DNA of 64,000 nucleotides from Williamsia limnetica (lineage in GTDB: Bacteria > Actinomycetota > Actinomycetes > Mycobacteriales > Mycobacteriaceae), in NCBI RefSeq assembly GCF_003217475.1, contig NZ_QJSP01000003.1, positions 186,001 through 250,000 of the forward strand, in the 5' to 3' direction. The notes beneath the pieces are model-generated. The model saw only the letters and a program-made list of their open reading frames with translations, was not told the origin of the DNA and did not search any database. Both the position numbers and the translations under genes were made by a program. Shown in pieces: positions 54,880 to 64,000 of the stretch (position 1 is its first letter; the number at the start of each line of letters is the position of its first letter).

Positions 54880-56912
54880 GCGGGGGTTCCTTCCGAATTG
54901 TCGGCCACGCTCGTATCGGTGATCGTGGCAAGAGTCGCACCGGAGGTGACCTTGTCGCCGACCGCAACGTTCACGGTGAGGTCTCCGGCTCGCGGGGCAG
55001 TGAGGGTGTGTTCCATCTTCATCGCTTCGACCACCAGGACCGGCGCTCCGGCCTCCACCGAATCGCCGCCCGCATTCAGCACGGCGACCACCGTGCCGGG
55101 CATCGGGCTGGTGATGACGCCGAGAGCTTCGGCGTCCCCGGAGGACTTGAGAATGCGCGCCTTTCCGACCTGCCAGGTGCCGGGTGCTCCCGCGACCGTG
55201 CCACTGACCCAGTAGGTGTGGTCGGTGTCGGTGACGTGTTCGAGTTGCGAACTCGGCTTCGTCTCTGCGATCAGCCAGCGCGCGCCTGCGCCGTCGATGA
55301 CGAGCCGCTCGCCCACCAGGGACGCCTTCGCGGTCCACTCCCCGACGCTCACGTGGGCGTCGGTCTCAGGACCGGTGACATCCACCGTCACCACCTCCTC
55401 GCCCACCTGCAGTCGGGTGCGGGTCGGTGCCGCGCCGCCGATCCGCCAACCGACCTGTGAGGTCCACGGCGAACTCCCATGCCGGGCCTGCCGCACCCGA
55501 TGCAAACCGATGAGCGCCAACGCCTCCGGAGGCACCAACGTAGGCCGGTAGTCCACGATCAGCCGATCGAGTAGCTCGGTGTCGAGGTCTCCGTCGCGCA
55601 CCTTCGGCTGGTCGAGGACGAAGTCGCAGAAGTCGATGTTCGTCTGCACACCCAGCACGTGGGTGCCTGCCAGGGCGGCCCGCAGCCGATCGATGGCGTC
55701 GGCCCGGTCATTGCCGTGCACGATCACCTTCGCGAGCATGGGGTCGTAGTCGCTGCCGACTACGCCTCCGGTGACGATGCCCGAATCGACCCGGATGCCG
55801 GGGCCGGCCGGTTCGTCGACCAGCAACAGGGGTCCGCCCGTGGGAAGGAAACCGGCCGCCGGGTCTTCGGCGTAGACCCGGGCCTCGACGGCGTGCCCGG
55901 TCATCGTCACGTCGTCCTGCCCGAAGTCCAGTTTCTCACCGGCCGCGACCCGCAGTTGCCAGTCGACCAGGTCGATACCCGTGACCAGCTCGGTGACCGG
56001 ATGCTCCACCTGCAGCCGAGTGTTCATCTCCATGAAGAAGAACTCGTCGGGCTTGTGCGCGGACACGATGAACTCCACCGTCCCGGCGCCGGTGTAACCG
56101 ACCGAGCGGGCGGCATCGCGGGCGGCGGCGCCGATCCGCGCCCGGGTGACCTCGTCCAGCAGTGCCGATGGCGCCTCTTCGATGACCTTCTGGTGGCGCC
56201 GCTGCAGTGAACACTCACGTTCCCCGAGATGCACGACGTTGCCGTGGGCATCGGCGAGGACCTGCACCTCGATATGTCGCGGGGTGTCAACGAACCGCTC
56301 CATGAAAAGCGTGTCGTCCCCGAACGCGGCAGCGGCCTCACGGCGGGCTGTGCGCAGCGCTGCAGGCAGTTCGGCCGGATCGGCGACGCGGTGCATCCCC
56401 TTGCCGCCGCCACCGGCGCTCGGTTTGATCAGCACAGGGAATCCGATGTCGGCTGCTGCACCGATCAAATCGTCGTCGGTGAGTCCTGGGCGCGAGATTC
56501 CGGGCACCACGGGAACATCACGCTCCGACACCGCGGCGCGGGCGGCGATCTTGTCGCCCATCACCTCGATGGCCTTCGCCGGCGGCCCCAGGAAGATGAT
56601 CGACGCATCCGCGAGCGCCGTGGCGAATGCGGAGTTCTCCGACAGGAAGCCGTAGCCGGGATGCACCGCATCGGCGCCCACCCGCTTGGCGGCCGCGATC
56701 ACTGCCTCGATGCTCAGGTAGCTCTCGGTGGCGGAGGCCGGGCCGATTCGGACCGCTTCATCAGCGAGTCGCACGTGCAGGGCATCGGCGTCGGCGTCGG
56801 AATAGACCGCGACACTGCGAATTCCGGACGACTTGAGCGTCCGGATCACCCGGCAGGCGATCTCGCCTCGGTTGGCGATGAGGACCTTCTTGATTGTTGT
56901 CATCTCACTCAC
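54876..56912 (-). CDS. accA1: Acyl-CoA carboxylase biotin-carrying subunit AccA1 (methylcrotonyl-CoA type)
   Basis: A 678-residue alpha subunit: biotin carboxylase domain first ([55 protein letters not shown]), then a linker domain, and a C-terminal biotinyl domain with EAMKMEH, Lys632 being the biotin site. M. tuberculosis AccA1 pairs with AccD1 as 3-methylcrotonyl-CoA carboxylase in leucine catabolism; the gene pair is arranged identically here. The start is a GTG that overlaps the accD1 stop by four bases. Confidence 0.95.
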   Translation of the reverse strand: MSEMTTIKKVLIANRGEIACRVIRTLKSSGIRSVAVYSDADADALHVRLADEAVRIGPASATESYLSIEAVIAAAKRVGADAVHPGYGFLSENSAFATALADASIIFLGPPAKAIEVMGDKIAARAAVSERDVPVVPGISRPGLTDDDLIGAAADIGFPVLIKPSAGGGGKGMHRVADPAELPAALRTARREAAAAFGDDTLFMERFVDTPRHIEVQVLADAHGNVVHLGERECSLQRRHQKVIEEAPSALLDEVTRARIGAAARDAARSVGYTGAGTVEFIVSAHKPDEFFFMEMNTRLQVEHPVTELVTGIDLVDWQLRVAAGEKLDFGQDDVTMTGHAVEARVYAEDPAAGFLPTGGPLLLVDEPAGPGIRVDSGIVTGGVVGSDYDPMLAKVIVHGNDRADAIDRLRAALAGTHVLGVQTNIDFCDFVLDQPKVRDGDLDTELLDRLIVDYRPTLVPPEALALIGLHRVRQARHGSSPWTSQVGWRIGGAAPTRTRLQVGEEVVTVDVTGPETDAHVSVGEWTAKASLVGERLVIDGAGARWLIAETKPSSQLEHVTDTDHTYWVSGTVAGAPGTWQVGKARILKSSGDAEALGVITSPMPGTVVAVLNAGGDSVEAGAPVLVVEAMKMEHTLTAPRAGDLTVNVAVGDKVTSGATLATITDTSVADNSEGTPA

Positions 56913-58495
56913 ATCCGGAAGACGCCGTAGGAGACCGGCGCGAGCGGCGCATGACGCGCGGCCGCGAGTGCCAGTCCGAGGACGGTACGGGTGTCGGCGG
57001 GATCGATCACGCCGTCATCCCAGAGTCGGGCGGTCGAATAGTAGGCGTCCGACTGACGTTCGAACTGCTCGCGGATCGGCGTCTTGAACTGTTCCTCGTC
57101 CTCGCTCGACCATTCGTCACCACCGCGTTCGATCTGATTGCGCCGCACGGTGGCCAAGGTGTCGGCGGCCTGCGGGCCACCCATCACCGAGATCCGGGCG
57201 TTCGGCCACATCCACAAGAAGCGCGGCGAATACGAGCGCCCGCACATCGAATAGTTCCCCGCCCCGAAGGATCCACCGATCATCACGGTGAACTTGGGTA
57301 CTCGCGCACAGGCCACCGCGGTCACCATCTTGGCGCCGTTCTTCGCGATACCGCCCTGCTCGTACTCCTTACCGACCATGAAGCCGGTGATGTTCTGCAA
57401 GAACACGAGCGGGATCTTGCGCTTGTCGCACAGTTCGATGAAATGCGCTCCCTTGAGGGCACTTTCGCTGAACAGGACGCCGTTGTTGGCGATGATGCCG
57501 ACGGGATGGCCGTGGATGTGCGCGAAAGCGGTCACCAGCGAGGTACCGTATCCGGCTTTGAACTCATTGTATTCGCCACCGTCGCTGATGATCTCGATCA
57601 CCGAACGCACGTCGTACGGCGTGCGCGCATCGGTGGGCACCACATCGTAGAGGTCGGTCTGCGGCACGCGAGGCTCGCGGATCGGCTGCACGTCCCACTG
57701 CGGCGGTTCGGCCGGGCCCAGGGTCGCGACGATGCCGCGCACCCGCTCGAGTGCGTCCTCATCGTTGTCGGCGAGATGATCGGTGACGCCGGAGACGGTC
57801 GAATGCATCAGTCCGCCACCGAGGTCCTCGGCCGTGACGTCTTCGCCGGTGGCGGCCTTCACCAGCGGCGGACCCGCCAAGAAGATCGTGCCCTGGTCGC
57901 GGACGATGACCGTCTCGTCACTCATCGCAGGCACGTATGCACCACCCGCCGTCGACGATCCCAGGACAGCGGAGATCTGCGGAATGCCCGCGGCACTCAT
58001 GTTGGCCTGGTTGAAGAAGATTCGGCCGAAGTGATCACGGTCCGGGAAGACCTCGTCTTGCTGCAGCAGCATCGCGCCGCCGGAGTCGACGAGGTAGATG
58101 CACGGCAACCGGTTGGCGGCGGCGATCTCTTGCGCCCGCAGATGCTTCTTGACCGTGACGGGGTAGTAGGTACCGCCGGAGACGGTGGCGTCGTTGGCGA
58201 TGATCAGACATTCGCGGCCGGCGACGCGGCCGATCCCGGCGATCACACCGGCGGCCGGCACCTTGCCCCCGTACATGTCCTCGGCCGCCAGCGGCGCTAT
58301 CTCGAGGAACGGGCTGCCCGCATCGAGCAGGGTGTCGATGCGCTCCCGTGGGAGCAGTTTGCCGCGGCCCAGGTGCCGCTCACGCGCCTTGTCGCCTCCA
58401 CCCAGCGCGACGCGATCGAGTCGGCGCCGCAGCTCGACGAGATTGCTCTCGTGCGCCTGCCGCCACTGGGACGTGGCTGCCGTCGTGGACACCAA
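56909..58495 (-). CDS. accD1: Acyl-CoA carboxylase carboxyltransferase subunit AccD1
   Basis: A 528-residue carboxyltransferase beta subunit: [84 protein letters not shown], and [25 protein letters not shown] followed by [32 protein letters not shown], all typical of methylcrotonyl/AccD1 enzymes. It is the promoter-proximal gene. The start is TTG at 58495 or GTG at 58492, behind AAAGGGG. A TAACTG-type palindrome lies 11 bases upstream of the start. Confidence 0.95.
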   Translation of the reverse strand: MVSTTAATSQWRQAHESNLVELRRRLDRVALGGGDKARERHLGRGKLLPRERIDTLLDAGSPFLEIAPLAAEDMYGGKVPAAGVIAGIGRVAGRECLIIANDATVSGGTYYPVTVKKHLRAQEIAAANRLPCIYLVDSGGAMLLQQDEVFPDRDHFGRIFFNQANMSAAGIPQISAVLGSSTAGGAYVPAMSDETVIVRDQGTIFLAGPPLVKAATGEDVTAEDLGGGLMHSTVSGVTDHLADNDEDALERVRGIVATLGPAEPPQWDVQPIREPRVPQTDLYDVVPTDARTPYDVRSVIEIISDGGEYNEFKAGYGTSLVTAFAHIHGHPVGIIANNGVLFSESALKGAHFIELCDKRKIPLVFLQNITGFMVGKEYEQGGIAKNGAKMVTAVACARVPKFTVMIGGSFGAGNYSMCGRSYSPRFLWMWPNARISVMGGPQAADTLATVRRNQIERGGDEWSSEDEEQFKTPIREQFERQSDAYYSTARLWDDGVIDPADTRTVLGLALAAARHAPLAPVSYGVFRM

Positions 58496-58505
58496 TGTCC
58501 ACCCC

Positions 58506-58531
58506 TTTCAGTTAGGAGCGATTAACTGAAA
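58506..58531. promoter_or_regulatory. Palindromic operator upstream of accD1
   Basis: TTTCAGTTA (58506-58514) and its exact complement TAACTGAAA (58523-58531) flank 8 bases. It overlaps the accD1 leader. The likely ligand is the BkaR-like TetR protein encoded at 62.5 kb, since the M. tuberculosis orthologue controls the same operon; the exact site is inferred. Confidence 0.65.
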
Positions 58532-58609
58532 TCACCATAAGCGCTGGCAAGCCCATTGTCACGTGATTCGCCAGTTTGATTAGCCGGGACGAGCGAACTC
58601 GCACCGCCC

Positions 58610-58698
58610 GCGTGCGGCCCGCGTGCTCTGGACGAGGGAGCGAGGGAGCGCAGCGACTGAGTCGACCGAGGAAGAGCACGCGATAAAGGGCCGCACGC
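58610..58698. repeat. Large inverted repeat in the accD1 / oxidoreductase gap
   Basis: GCGTGCGGCCC and GCGTGCTC on the left pair with GAGCACGC and GGGCCGCACGC on the right, around a 45-base purine-rich loop with repeated GAGGGAGCG. It could be a folded leader or an actinobacterial intergenic repeat. Confidence 0.55.
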
Positions 58699-58889
58699 CC
58701 CGCGTAGCGAAGCGGAGCGAAAAAACACAGCTGGTGAGACGAAGAAACAAACCCGACCCACTCGCTACCCGACCACCACTCCCGTGACCACCGTCACAAC
58801 CGTGCAGTACGATCGGCGTTACCCAAGTGCACGTCCTCGCCCCACCACCCCCGGGGCGGAACAACAACATAGAGAGCCGGGAAACACCC

Positions 58890-61800
58890 ATGACCCTCGC
58901 AACGCAGCACCACAACGAAGGCGATCACGATCGCGATCCACTGGGCGGTAACGCCTCGCCCGTGGAATCCTTCTCGCTCGACGACCGGTACACCAGAGAG
59001 ACCGGAACGGTGTATCTCACCGGTATCCAGGCCCTGGTCCGCATGGTCCGTGACCGCGCAAAACTGGATCGTCGCCAGAATCTCGACACCGCCTCGTTCA
59101 TCTCCGGTTACGAGGGCTCACCGCTGGCAGGGTATGACCTGGAGATCGCCCGGCGCGCCCGGTACCTCGCCCCCTTCGACGTCGTTCATCGCCCCGGACT
59201 CAACGAGGAAATCGCCGCCACCTCGGTGATGGGTTCGCAGGTCGCTGCCCAGGTCGGCACGCTCGCCGGAACCACCGCGGGCATCGTCGGCTATTGGTAC
59301 GGCAAGGCGCCCGGTCTCGACCGCGCGACCGACGCCCTGCGACACGCCAACATCATCGGCACCCACCCGACGGGCGGTGCCGTCGCCCTCGTCGGCGACG
59401 ATCCCGGTGCGAAGAGTTCCACCGTCCCCTGCGCGTCCGAGATGGCGCTAGCCGACCTGTACATGCCGATCCTGTACCCGGCCGATTCCCAGGACATCCT
59501 CGACCTCGGCGTGCACGCCGCCATCATGTCCCGCGTGTCGGGTCTGTGGACCTCTATGAAGATCTCGGCGCACGTCGCCGACGGTGCTTCCACCGCCGAC
59601 GTGCACCCCGACCGCATCCTCCCCGTGTACGGAGACCTCGGCACCAGCCCACACGTTCCGAGCGGAAAGTTGCTGGGCGCCAACCTGATGGAGCTCGAAC
59701 AAAACCAACTCACCACCAGGCTCCCACGGGCGGTCGAGTATGCCCGTGTCAACCGACTCAACCGGATCACCACGCGCTCCGGCGACGACCGCATCGGAAT
59801 CGTCGCGGCAGGCAAGACCTACATGGACGTCCGGGAAGCACTGCGGCTCATCGGGATCAGCGACGCCGACCTGGCAGGCCTCGGGATCCGCATCCTCAAG
59901 ATGGGTATGGTCTACCCGTTCGAACGCGAGATCATGGACGACTTCATCTCGGGTCTCGATGAGGTGATCGTCGTCGAGGAGAAGCGCGATTTCCTCGAGA
60001 CGATGATGCGAGACATCCTGTTCCGACGTCCCGACGTACCGAACATCGTCGGGAAACTCAACGAAGACGGTTCGACCCTGTTCTCGCGGTTCGGCGAGCT
60101 CGACATCGATTCGGTCACCCGCGGGCTGGCCAACCGACTGGCGAAACAGCACCGCGTGCCGGCCGCTGTCAACTGGCTCGAGACGAAAGGCCGCGGACGC
60201 GGACGCATCGAGCTGCCCCTGGCGGTCCGCACCCCGTACTTCTGCTCGGGTTGCCCGCACAACAGCTCGACGAAGGTCGCCGACGGCACCCTGGTCGGCG
60301 CCGGGATCGGTTGCCACGCGATGGTCCTGCTGATGGACCCGAGCCAGGTCGGCGATATCGCCGGCGTCACCCAGATGGGCGGCGAGGGCGCGCAGTGGCT
60401 CGGTATGTCGCCGTTCGTCGAGCAGCACCACTTCGTCCAGAACATCGGCGACGGCACCTTCATGCACTCGGGATCGCTGGCGGTGCGGTCGGCGGTGGCC
60501 TCCGGCGCCAACATCACCTACAAGCTGCTGTTCAACGGAACCGTGGCCATGACCGGCGGACAGGACCCCGTCGGCCAGATGACCCTGCCCCAGATCGTCA
60601 ATCTGTTACTCGCCGAACGTGTTCAGAAGGTGGTCGTCACTTCGGACGATCCCATCCGCACCAGGGCGCTGGGCTTGCCCGGCGGTGTCGAGGTGCGTCC
60701 TCGCGACGAGATGATGCAGATCCAGCAAGATCTCGCGACCACATCGGGTGTCACCGTTCTCATCCACGACCAGGCCTGTGCAGCCGAGACGCGACGCAAG
60801 CGCAAGCGCGGCAAGGTCGAGACCCCGAAGCAGCGCGTGATGATCAATGAGCGGATCTGCGAGGGCTGTGGCGACTGCGGCGAGAAGAGCAATTGCCTGT
60901 CGGTGCATCCGGTGGACACGGACTTCGGACGCAAGACCCACATCGACCAGAGTTCATGCAACCTCGACATGTCGTGCCTGAAGGGAGACTGTCCCTCGTT
61001 CGTCACCGTCACCCCTTCAGACAAGGAACGGGCACGCCATACCGTCGCGGACATCGCGGCCGGTGTCCTACCTGCCCCGACGATCACGAAGGACATCAAC
61101 GACGGGTTCACGTTGCGCGTCACCGGCATCGGTGGCACCGGCATCGTGACGGTGTCGCAGGTGATCGCGACCGCTGCCGTCCTGGACGGGCATGTCTCCC
61201 GGACCGTGGACATGACCGGGATGGCCCAGAAAGGCGGTGCGGTGGTCAGTGACGTGAAGGTGAGCGCGGGCGTCGTCGAGCAGGCCGCCAAGGTCGCCGC
61301 GGGCGACTGCGACCTCTACCTCTCGTGTGACGGCCTGGTCGGTGTCGATCCGGCGAACCTGAAGGTCGCGTCGCCGGAGAAGACGACTGCCATCGTGTCC
61401 ACCACCAAGATCCCCACCGGCGCCATGGTCATCGACACCTCGGTGTCCTACCCGACCGACTCTGAGATCTCGTCATCCATCAACCGCTCCGTTCGTCGAG
61501 GTATCTACGTCGACTCCGGCGCACTCACGCTCGACCTGTTCGGTGACGAGCAGTTCGCGAACATGCTGATGGTCGGCGCGGCGTACCAGTCCGGTGCGAT
61601 GCCGATCTCGGCCGAATCGATCGAACGGGCCATCGACCTCAATGGCGTTGCCACCGAACGCAACCTGCAGGCATTCCGGCGCGGTCGCCAGGTGGTCGCC
61701 GACCGCGACGCTGTCAGCGAGGCCATTGCGGCGGCTCACCCGGCGCCGGCACCGTGGCAACCCAGTGCCAGGGCCGTGGCTCTCACCGCATCGATCGCGT

Positions 61801-62441
61801 CCGCCAGTCCCGAGGTGATCGCCACGGTGCAACGACGTATCGACGAACTCACCGAGTACCAGGACTCGGCGTACGCATCCGACTACGCGCAGTTCGTTGC
61901 ACGGGTCGCTCGCGCCGAGGGTGATCCGGCGGCGTCTGGTCTCACCGACACCGTGGCCCGGAACCTATTCAAACTCATGGCCTACAAGGATGAGTACGAG
62001 GTCGCCAGGCTCACCCAGGATGCCGCGTTCGCCAGTGAGGTCGCCGACCAGTTCGGTGACGACGCCAAGGTCGCGGTACGTCTGCACCCGCCGACGTTGC
62101 GGGCACTGGGCATGAAGAACAAGATCGCGATCGGCCGGTGGGGCGTGCCCGCCATGTCGGCATTGGCGAAGGCGAAGCGCCTGCGCGGGACAAAGCTCGA
62201 CCCGTTCGGCCGTGCAGAGGTGCGGCAGACCGAGCGCGCGCTCATCGCCGAGTACCGGGACATGATCGATTCCCTCCTGGCTGCCATGGCCAAGGGAACC
62301 GTCGGGAAAGACCTGCGCCACAGCGCCATCGCGCTCGCCGGCCTACCGGACATGGTCCGCGGCTACGAGGACATCAAGATGGGCAACGTGGAGCGGTATC
62401 GCGCCGCGGTGGCCGAGCAGCGAGCGGCACTGGGCATCTGA
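58890..62441 (+). CDS. Indolepyruvate ferredoxin oxidoreductase family protein (fused subunits)
   Basis: A 1183-residue fused 2-oxoacid:acceptor oxidoreductase. N-terminal part: TGIQALVRMVRD, FISGYEGSPLAGYD and VMGSQVAAQVG (pyruvate-ferredoxin-type domain). Middle: CSGCPHNSS near residue 452 and the thiamine-diphosphate region up to about 620. From about 650: INERICEGCGDCGEKSNCLSVHP and CNLDMSCLKGDCP, a Cys-rich iron-sulfur section. C-terminal gamma-like domain: VTGIGGTGIVTVSQVIATAA with DMTGMAQKGGAVVSDVK. It turns 2-oxo acids into acyl-CoA with ferredoxin as acceptor. Facing the leucine operon and flanked by its likely regulator, it may act on branched-chain oxo acids such as ketoisocaproate rather than indolepyruvate. 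The ATG follows CCGGGA. Confidence 0.92.
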   Translation: MTLATQHHNEGDHDRDPLGGNASPVESFSLDDRYTRETGTVYLTGIQALVRMVRDRAKLDRRQNLDTASFISGYEGSPLAGYDLEIARRARYLAPFDVVHRPGLNEEIAATSVMGSQVAAQVGTLAGTTAGIVGYWYGKAPGLDRATDALRHANIIGTHPTGGAVALVGDDPGAKSSTVPCASEMALADLYMPILYPADSQDILDLGVHAAIMSRVSGLWTSMKISAHVADGASTADVHPDRILPVYGDLGTSPHVPSGKLLGANLMELEQNQLTTRLPRAVEYARVNRLNRITTRSGDDRIGIVAAGKTYMDVREALRLIGISDADLAGLGIRILKMGMVYPFEREIMDDFISGLDEVIVVEEKRDFLETMMRDILFRRPDVPNIVGKLNEDGSTLFSRFGELDIDSVTRGLANRLAKQHRVPAAVNWLETKGRGRGRIELPLAVRTPYFCSGCPHNSSTKVADGTLVGAGIGCHAMVLLMDPSQVGDIAGVTQMGGEGAQWLGMSPFVEQHHFVQNIGDGTFMHSGSLAVRSAVASGANITYKLLFNGTVAMTGGQDPVGQMTLPQIVNLLLAERVQKVVVTSDDPIRTRALGLPGGVEVRPRDEMMQIQQDLATTSGVTVLIHDQACAAETRRKRKRGKVETPKQRVMINERICEGCGDCGEKSNCLSVHPVDTDFGRKTHIDQSSCNLDMSCLKGDCPSFVTVTPSDKERARHTVADIAAGVLPAPTITKDINDGFTLRVTGIGGTGIVTVSQVIATAAVLDGHVSRTVDMTGMAQKGGAVVSDVKVSAGVVEQAAKVAAGDCDLYLSCDGLVGVDPANLKVASPEKTTAIVSTTKIPTGAMVIDTSVSYPTDSEISSSINRSVRRGIYVDSGALTLDLFGDEQFANMLMVGAAYQSGAMPISAESIERAIDLNGVATERNLQAFRRGRQVVADRDAVSEAIAAAHPAPAPWQPSARAVALTASIASASPEVIATVQRRIDELTEYQDSAYASDYAQFVARVARAEGDPAASGLTDTVARNLFKLMAYKDEYEVARLTQDAAFASEVADQFGDDAKVAVRLHPPTLRALGMKNKIAIGRWGVPAMSALAKAKRLRGTKLDPFGRAEVRQTERALIAEYRDMIDSLLAAMAKGTVGKDLRHSAIALAGLPDMVRGYEDIKMGNVERYRAAVAEQRAALGI

Positions 62442-62461
62442 CTCGACCCCGCTCATTGCAG

Positions 62462-62523
62462 ACGCTCCACCTTTGCGAGGACGCGCCACATATTTGTGGC
62501 GCGTCTTCGTACAGGTGGAGCGT
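62462..62523. repeat. Dispersed palindromic element, family 2, copy b
   Basis: A 62-base double palindrome with outer arms ACGCTCCACC/GGTGGAGCGT and inner arms GACGCGCCACA/TGTGGCGCGTC. It equals the element at 21001-21062 in length and in both arm pairs; differences fall mostly in the spacers. It sits between convergent genes and probably ends both transcripts. Confidence 0.85.
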
Positions 62524-62543
62524 TTGTGGGAGGAACGCCGTAT

Positions 62544-63179
62544 TCAGCTCAACAAAGCCGAGTGTGCCATCTCGGCGAGCAACGCCGACTGGCGGGCAGT
62601 GTCGAGTTCGGGCAATCGGGGTGATGAGTTGATCAGTCCGAACACCGCTTGAACCCGTGTTTGGGCCTCCTGGCGTGGCATCGGATCACCTGGCATCGGA
62701 TCACTCAGGCGGACGAGCACATCGGTCCACAGCTCGACGTACTTACGCTGCAAACGTCGGACTTCGCGCCTGGCTTCGGGTGTGAGCGATGACATGTCCC
62801 GATCCTGGACCGTGATCAGTTCGGGCTCGGTGGTGGCGAAGCGCACGTGGAAGGCGATCAACCCGCGCAGCGCGGTCTCCGCGTCGTCGGACTCGCTGAG
62901 TACATCCTGCCCACCGCCGAAGAGCCGTTGCGATATGTCGACGAGCATCTCCGCGAGAACTGCGTCCTTGCCGGAGAAGTGCCGGTACATGGCAGGGCCG
63001 CTGATACCGACCGCAGCACCGATGTCCTCCAGCCGCACTCCTGCGAACCCGCGTTCGGCCATCAACCTCGCAGCGGCCGCCAACAACTCCCGGCGCCGGG
63101 CTGCCTTGGCCTGGCCACGGCGGGTCACCGGCGCCGGTATCGGCGTCGGACCTTCTGCATCGTCAGCTGCTGCGGTCAT
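62544..63179 (-). CDS. TetR family regulator, BkaR-like
   Basis: A 211-residue TetR regulator: RRRELLAAAARLMAERGFAGVRLEDIGAAVGISGPAMYRHFSGKDAVLAEML is the DNA-binding part, followed by a helical ligand domain. In M. tuberculosis the TetR gene Rv2506 (BkaR) flanks the fadD35-citE-accA1-accD1 cluster and represses it; here the gene lies on the far side of the oxidoreductase. It likely controls accD1 and the divergent oxidoreductase via the palindrome at 58506. The ligand is perhaps a branched acyl-CoA or oxo acid. Confidence 0.85.
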   Translation of the reverse strand: MTAAADDAEGPTPIPAPVTRRGQAKAARRRELLAAAARLMAERGFAGVRLEDIGAAVGISGPAMYRHFSGKDAVLAEMLVDISQRLFGGGQDVLSESDDAETALRGLIAFHVRFATTEPELITVQDRDMSSLTPEARREVRRLQRKYVELWTDVLVRLSDPMPGDPMPRQEAQTRVQAVFGLINSSPRLPELDTARQSALLAEMAHSALLS

Positions 63180-63230
63180 CGTCGAATCAGACTACCGGCC
63201 CCGAGCAAGGCACCTACCCGGCGATCGGTG

Positions 63231-63902
63231 TCATCGATGCAGCGCCCGCTTGGCCAGCCAGTTGCCCAGCAGTTGGCCGAGCTGCACCAGGACGATCAGC
63301 ATGGCGATGACGACAACAGTGAGCTTCCAATTGAACTGCTGGTAGCCGTATTGCTGTGCGAAGTCGCCGAGTCCGCCGCCGCCGACATAGCCGGCCATCG
63401 CGGACATGTCGACGATCGCCACGAAGACGAACGCATAACCCAGGATCAGCGGCGGTAGTCCTTCGGGGATCACCACGGTCAGCAGGGTGCGGGTGCGGCT
63501 GGTGCCCATCGCCCGGGCGGCTTCCACCACACCGGGGTCCACGGCGATCAGGTTCTGCTCCACCACACGACCGATGACGAAGACGGCCATGACGGTCATC
63601 GGGAAAATCGCCGCTTCGGTACCGATCCTCGTTCCCATCACCTCTTTCGTCAGCGGCGCCATCGCCGTGATGAAGATGATGAACGGGATGGGTCGCACGA
63701 TGTTCACGGCGACGTTGAGGACGTGGTAGACCACGGCGTTCTCGAGGAGATTGCCCGGGCGGGTCGCGTACAGCAGGCCACCGAGTCCGAGTCCGATCAC
63801 GCCGCCGATGACGAGGGTGAACCCGACCAACTGGAAGGTCTGAATCACCGCCTCCCACAACACCGGACGCAGTTCCGGGGTGATGATGTCTCCGAGAAAC
63901 AC
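63231..63902 (-). CDS. metI: Methionine-type ABC importer permease, second system
   Basis: A 223-residue permease with five to six helices: VGFTLVIGGVIGLGLGGLLYA first, the EAA-like loop PGVVEAARAMGTSRTRTLLTVVIPEGLPPLILG, and the ending AMAGYVGGGGLGDFAQQYGYQQF. It is a MetI-type protein distinct from the copy at 29.8 kb. The GTG start lies 2 bases after the stop of the preceding metN gene. No binding-protein gene follows, so metQ is probably upstream outside the window. Confidence 0.9.
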   Translation of the reverse strand: MFLGDIITPELRPVLWEAVIQTFQLVGFTLVIGGVIGLGLGGLLYATRPGNLLENAVVYHVLNVAVNIVRPIPFIIFITAMAPLTKEVMGTRIGTEAAIFPMTVMAVFVIGRVVEQNLIAVDPGVVEAARAMGTSRTRTLLTVVIPEGLPPLILGYAFVFVAIVDMSAMAGYVGGGGLGDFAQQYGYQQFNWKLTVVVIAMLIVLVQLGQLLGNWLAKRALHR

Positions 63903-63904
63903 GC

Positions 63905-64000
63905 CTACGCCTCCCCTGCGAGTGGTTTGTCCGTGAGGTGATGTTCGGTCACTGTGGTCAGCCCTCGCAGTCGCTCGATCACCCGGTCCACCTCGGCATC
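63905..64000 (-). CDS. metN: MetN-type ABC ATPase, C-terminal end (partial)
   Basis: Thirty-one codons plus stop at the right edge encode DAEVDRVIERLRGLTTVTEHH and a short tail, in frame to the end of the window. Its position just before metI and a fold-compatible C-terminal stretch suggest the end of the NIL domain of a MetN ATPase. The ATPase core lies outside. This second system could replace the frameshifted copy at 28.8 kb. Confidence 0.7.
   Translation of the reverse strand, partial: DAEVDRVIERLRGLTTVTEHHLTDKPLAGEA

Larger units (their letters stand above)
58496..58889. other. Divergent promoter region accD1 / oxidoreductase
   Basis: About 390 bases with no gene. It contains a perfect 9-base-arm palindrome near accD1 and a large inverted repeat at 58610-58698. 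Promoters for both directions are presumably here but cannot be placed with confidence. Confidence 0.6.

Overview
The window is high-GC actinobacterial chromosome. MspA-family porins, MprA/MprB with an HtrA protease, PerM, a DUF5336 protein, AccA1/AccD1 and a 13E12-type HNH gene place it among the mycolic-acid Mycobacteriales. Gordonia or a close relative is my best guess from gene content; the genus is inferred, not proven.

Layout. 1-3.1 kb: a GAF-domain regulator that runs off the left edge, and behind a LexA box a DUF222/HNH nuclease gene. 3.1-5.4 kb: a siderophore-interacting reductase and two tandem porins. 5.7-10.7 kb: an envelope-stress operon, mprA-mprB-pepD-moaB2 plus a small conserved-looking protein. 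10.8-13 kb: an SDR, BluB and a TRIC-type channel. 13.1-16.0 kb: a divergent zinc-starvation island with cysteine-free paralogues of L32, L31, L28, L33, S14 and S18 and the MRF/CobW-like protein, sharing a Zur-like site. 16-21 kb: a membrane protein/winged-helix pair behind strong palindromes, an AEC carrier, a degenerate serine hydrolase, a DUF1707 protein and a desaturase.

21-37 kb corresponds to the M. tuberculosis block Rv0954-Rv0959 (DUF5336, perM, purN, purH, AAA ATPase, vWA protein), but is split between purH and the ATPase by a CoA transferase, a TauE exporter, FadD6 and a methionine-type ABC importer whose ATPase gene carries a frameshift. 37-39.6 kb: a YjbR protein and acetoacetyl-CoA synthetase.

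39.6-50.6 kb is the most distinctive region. It is a divergent catabolic island under a TetR regulator: two SDRs and a CoA ligase on one side; on the other a putidaredoxin-type ferredoxin, its reductase, a flavin reductase, a luciferase-like monooxygenase, a DUF35/thiolase pair, a P450 and an unrecognised protein. The set resembles the logic of camphor breakdown (hydroxylate, oxidise to a ketone, Baeyer-Villiger, CoA activation, cleavage), but the substrate is unknown.

50.7-63.2 kb is the leucine/isovalerate operon (fadD35, citE, maoC, fadE19, accA1, accD1). It faces a fused indolepyruvate-ferredoxin-oxidoreductase-type gene, with a BkaR-like TetR gene beyond. The right edge holds a second methionine-type importer. 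Two families of dispersed palindromic elements, each present twice, lie at gene ends.
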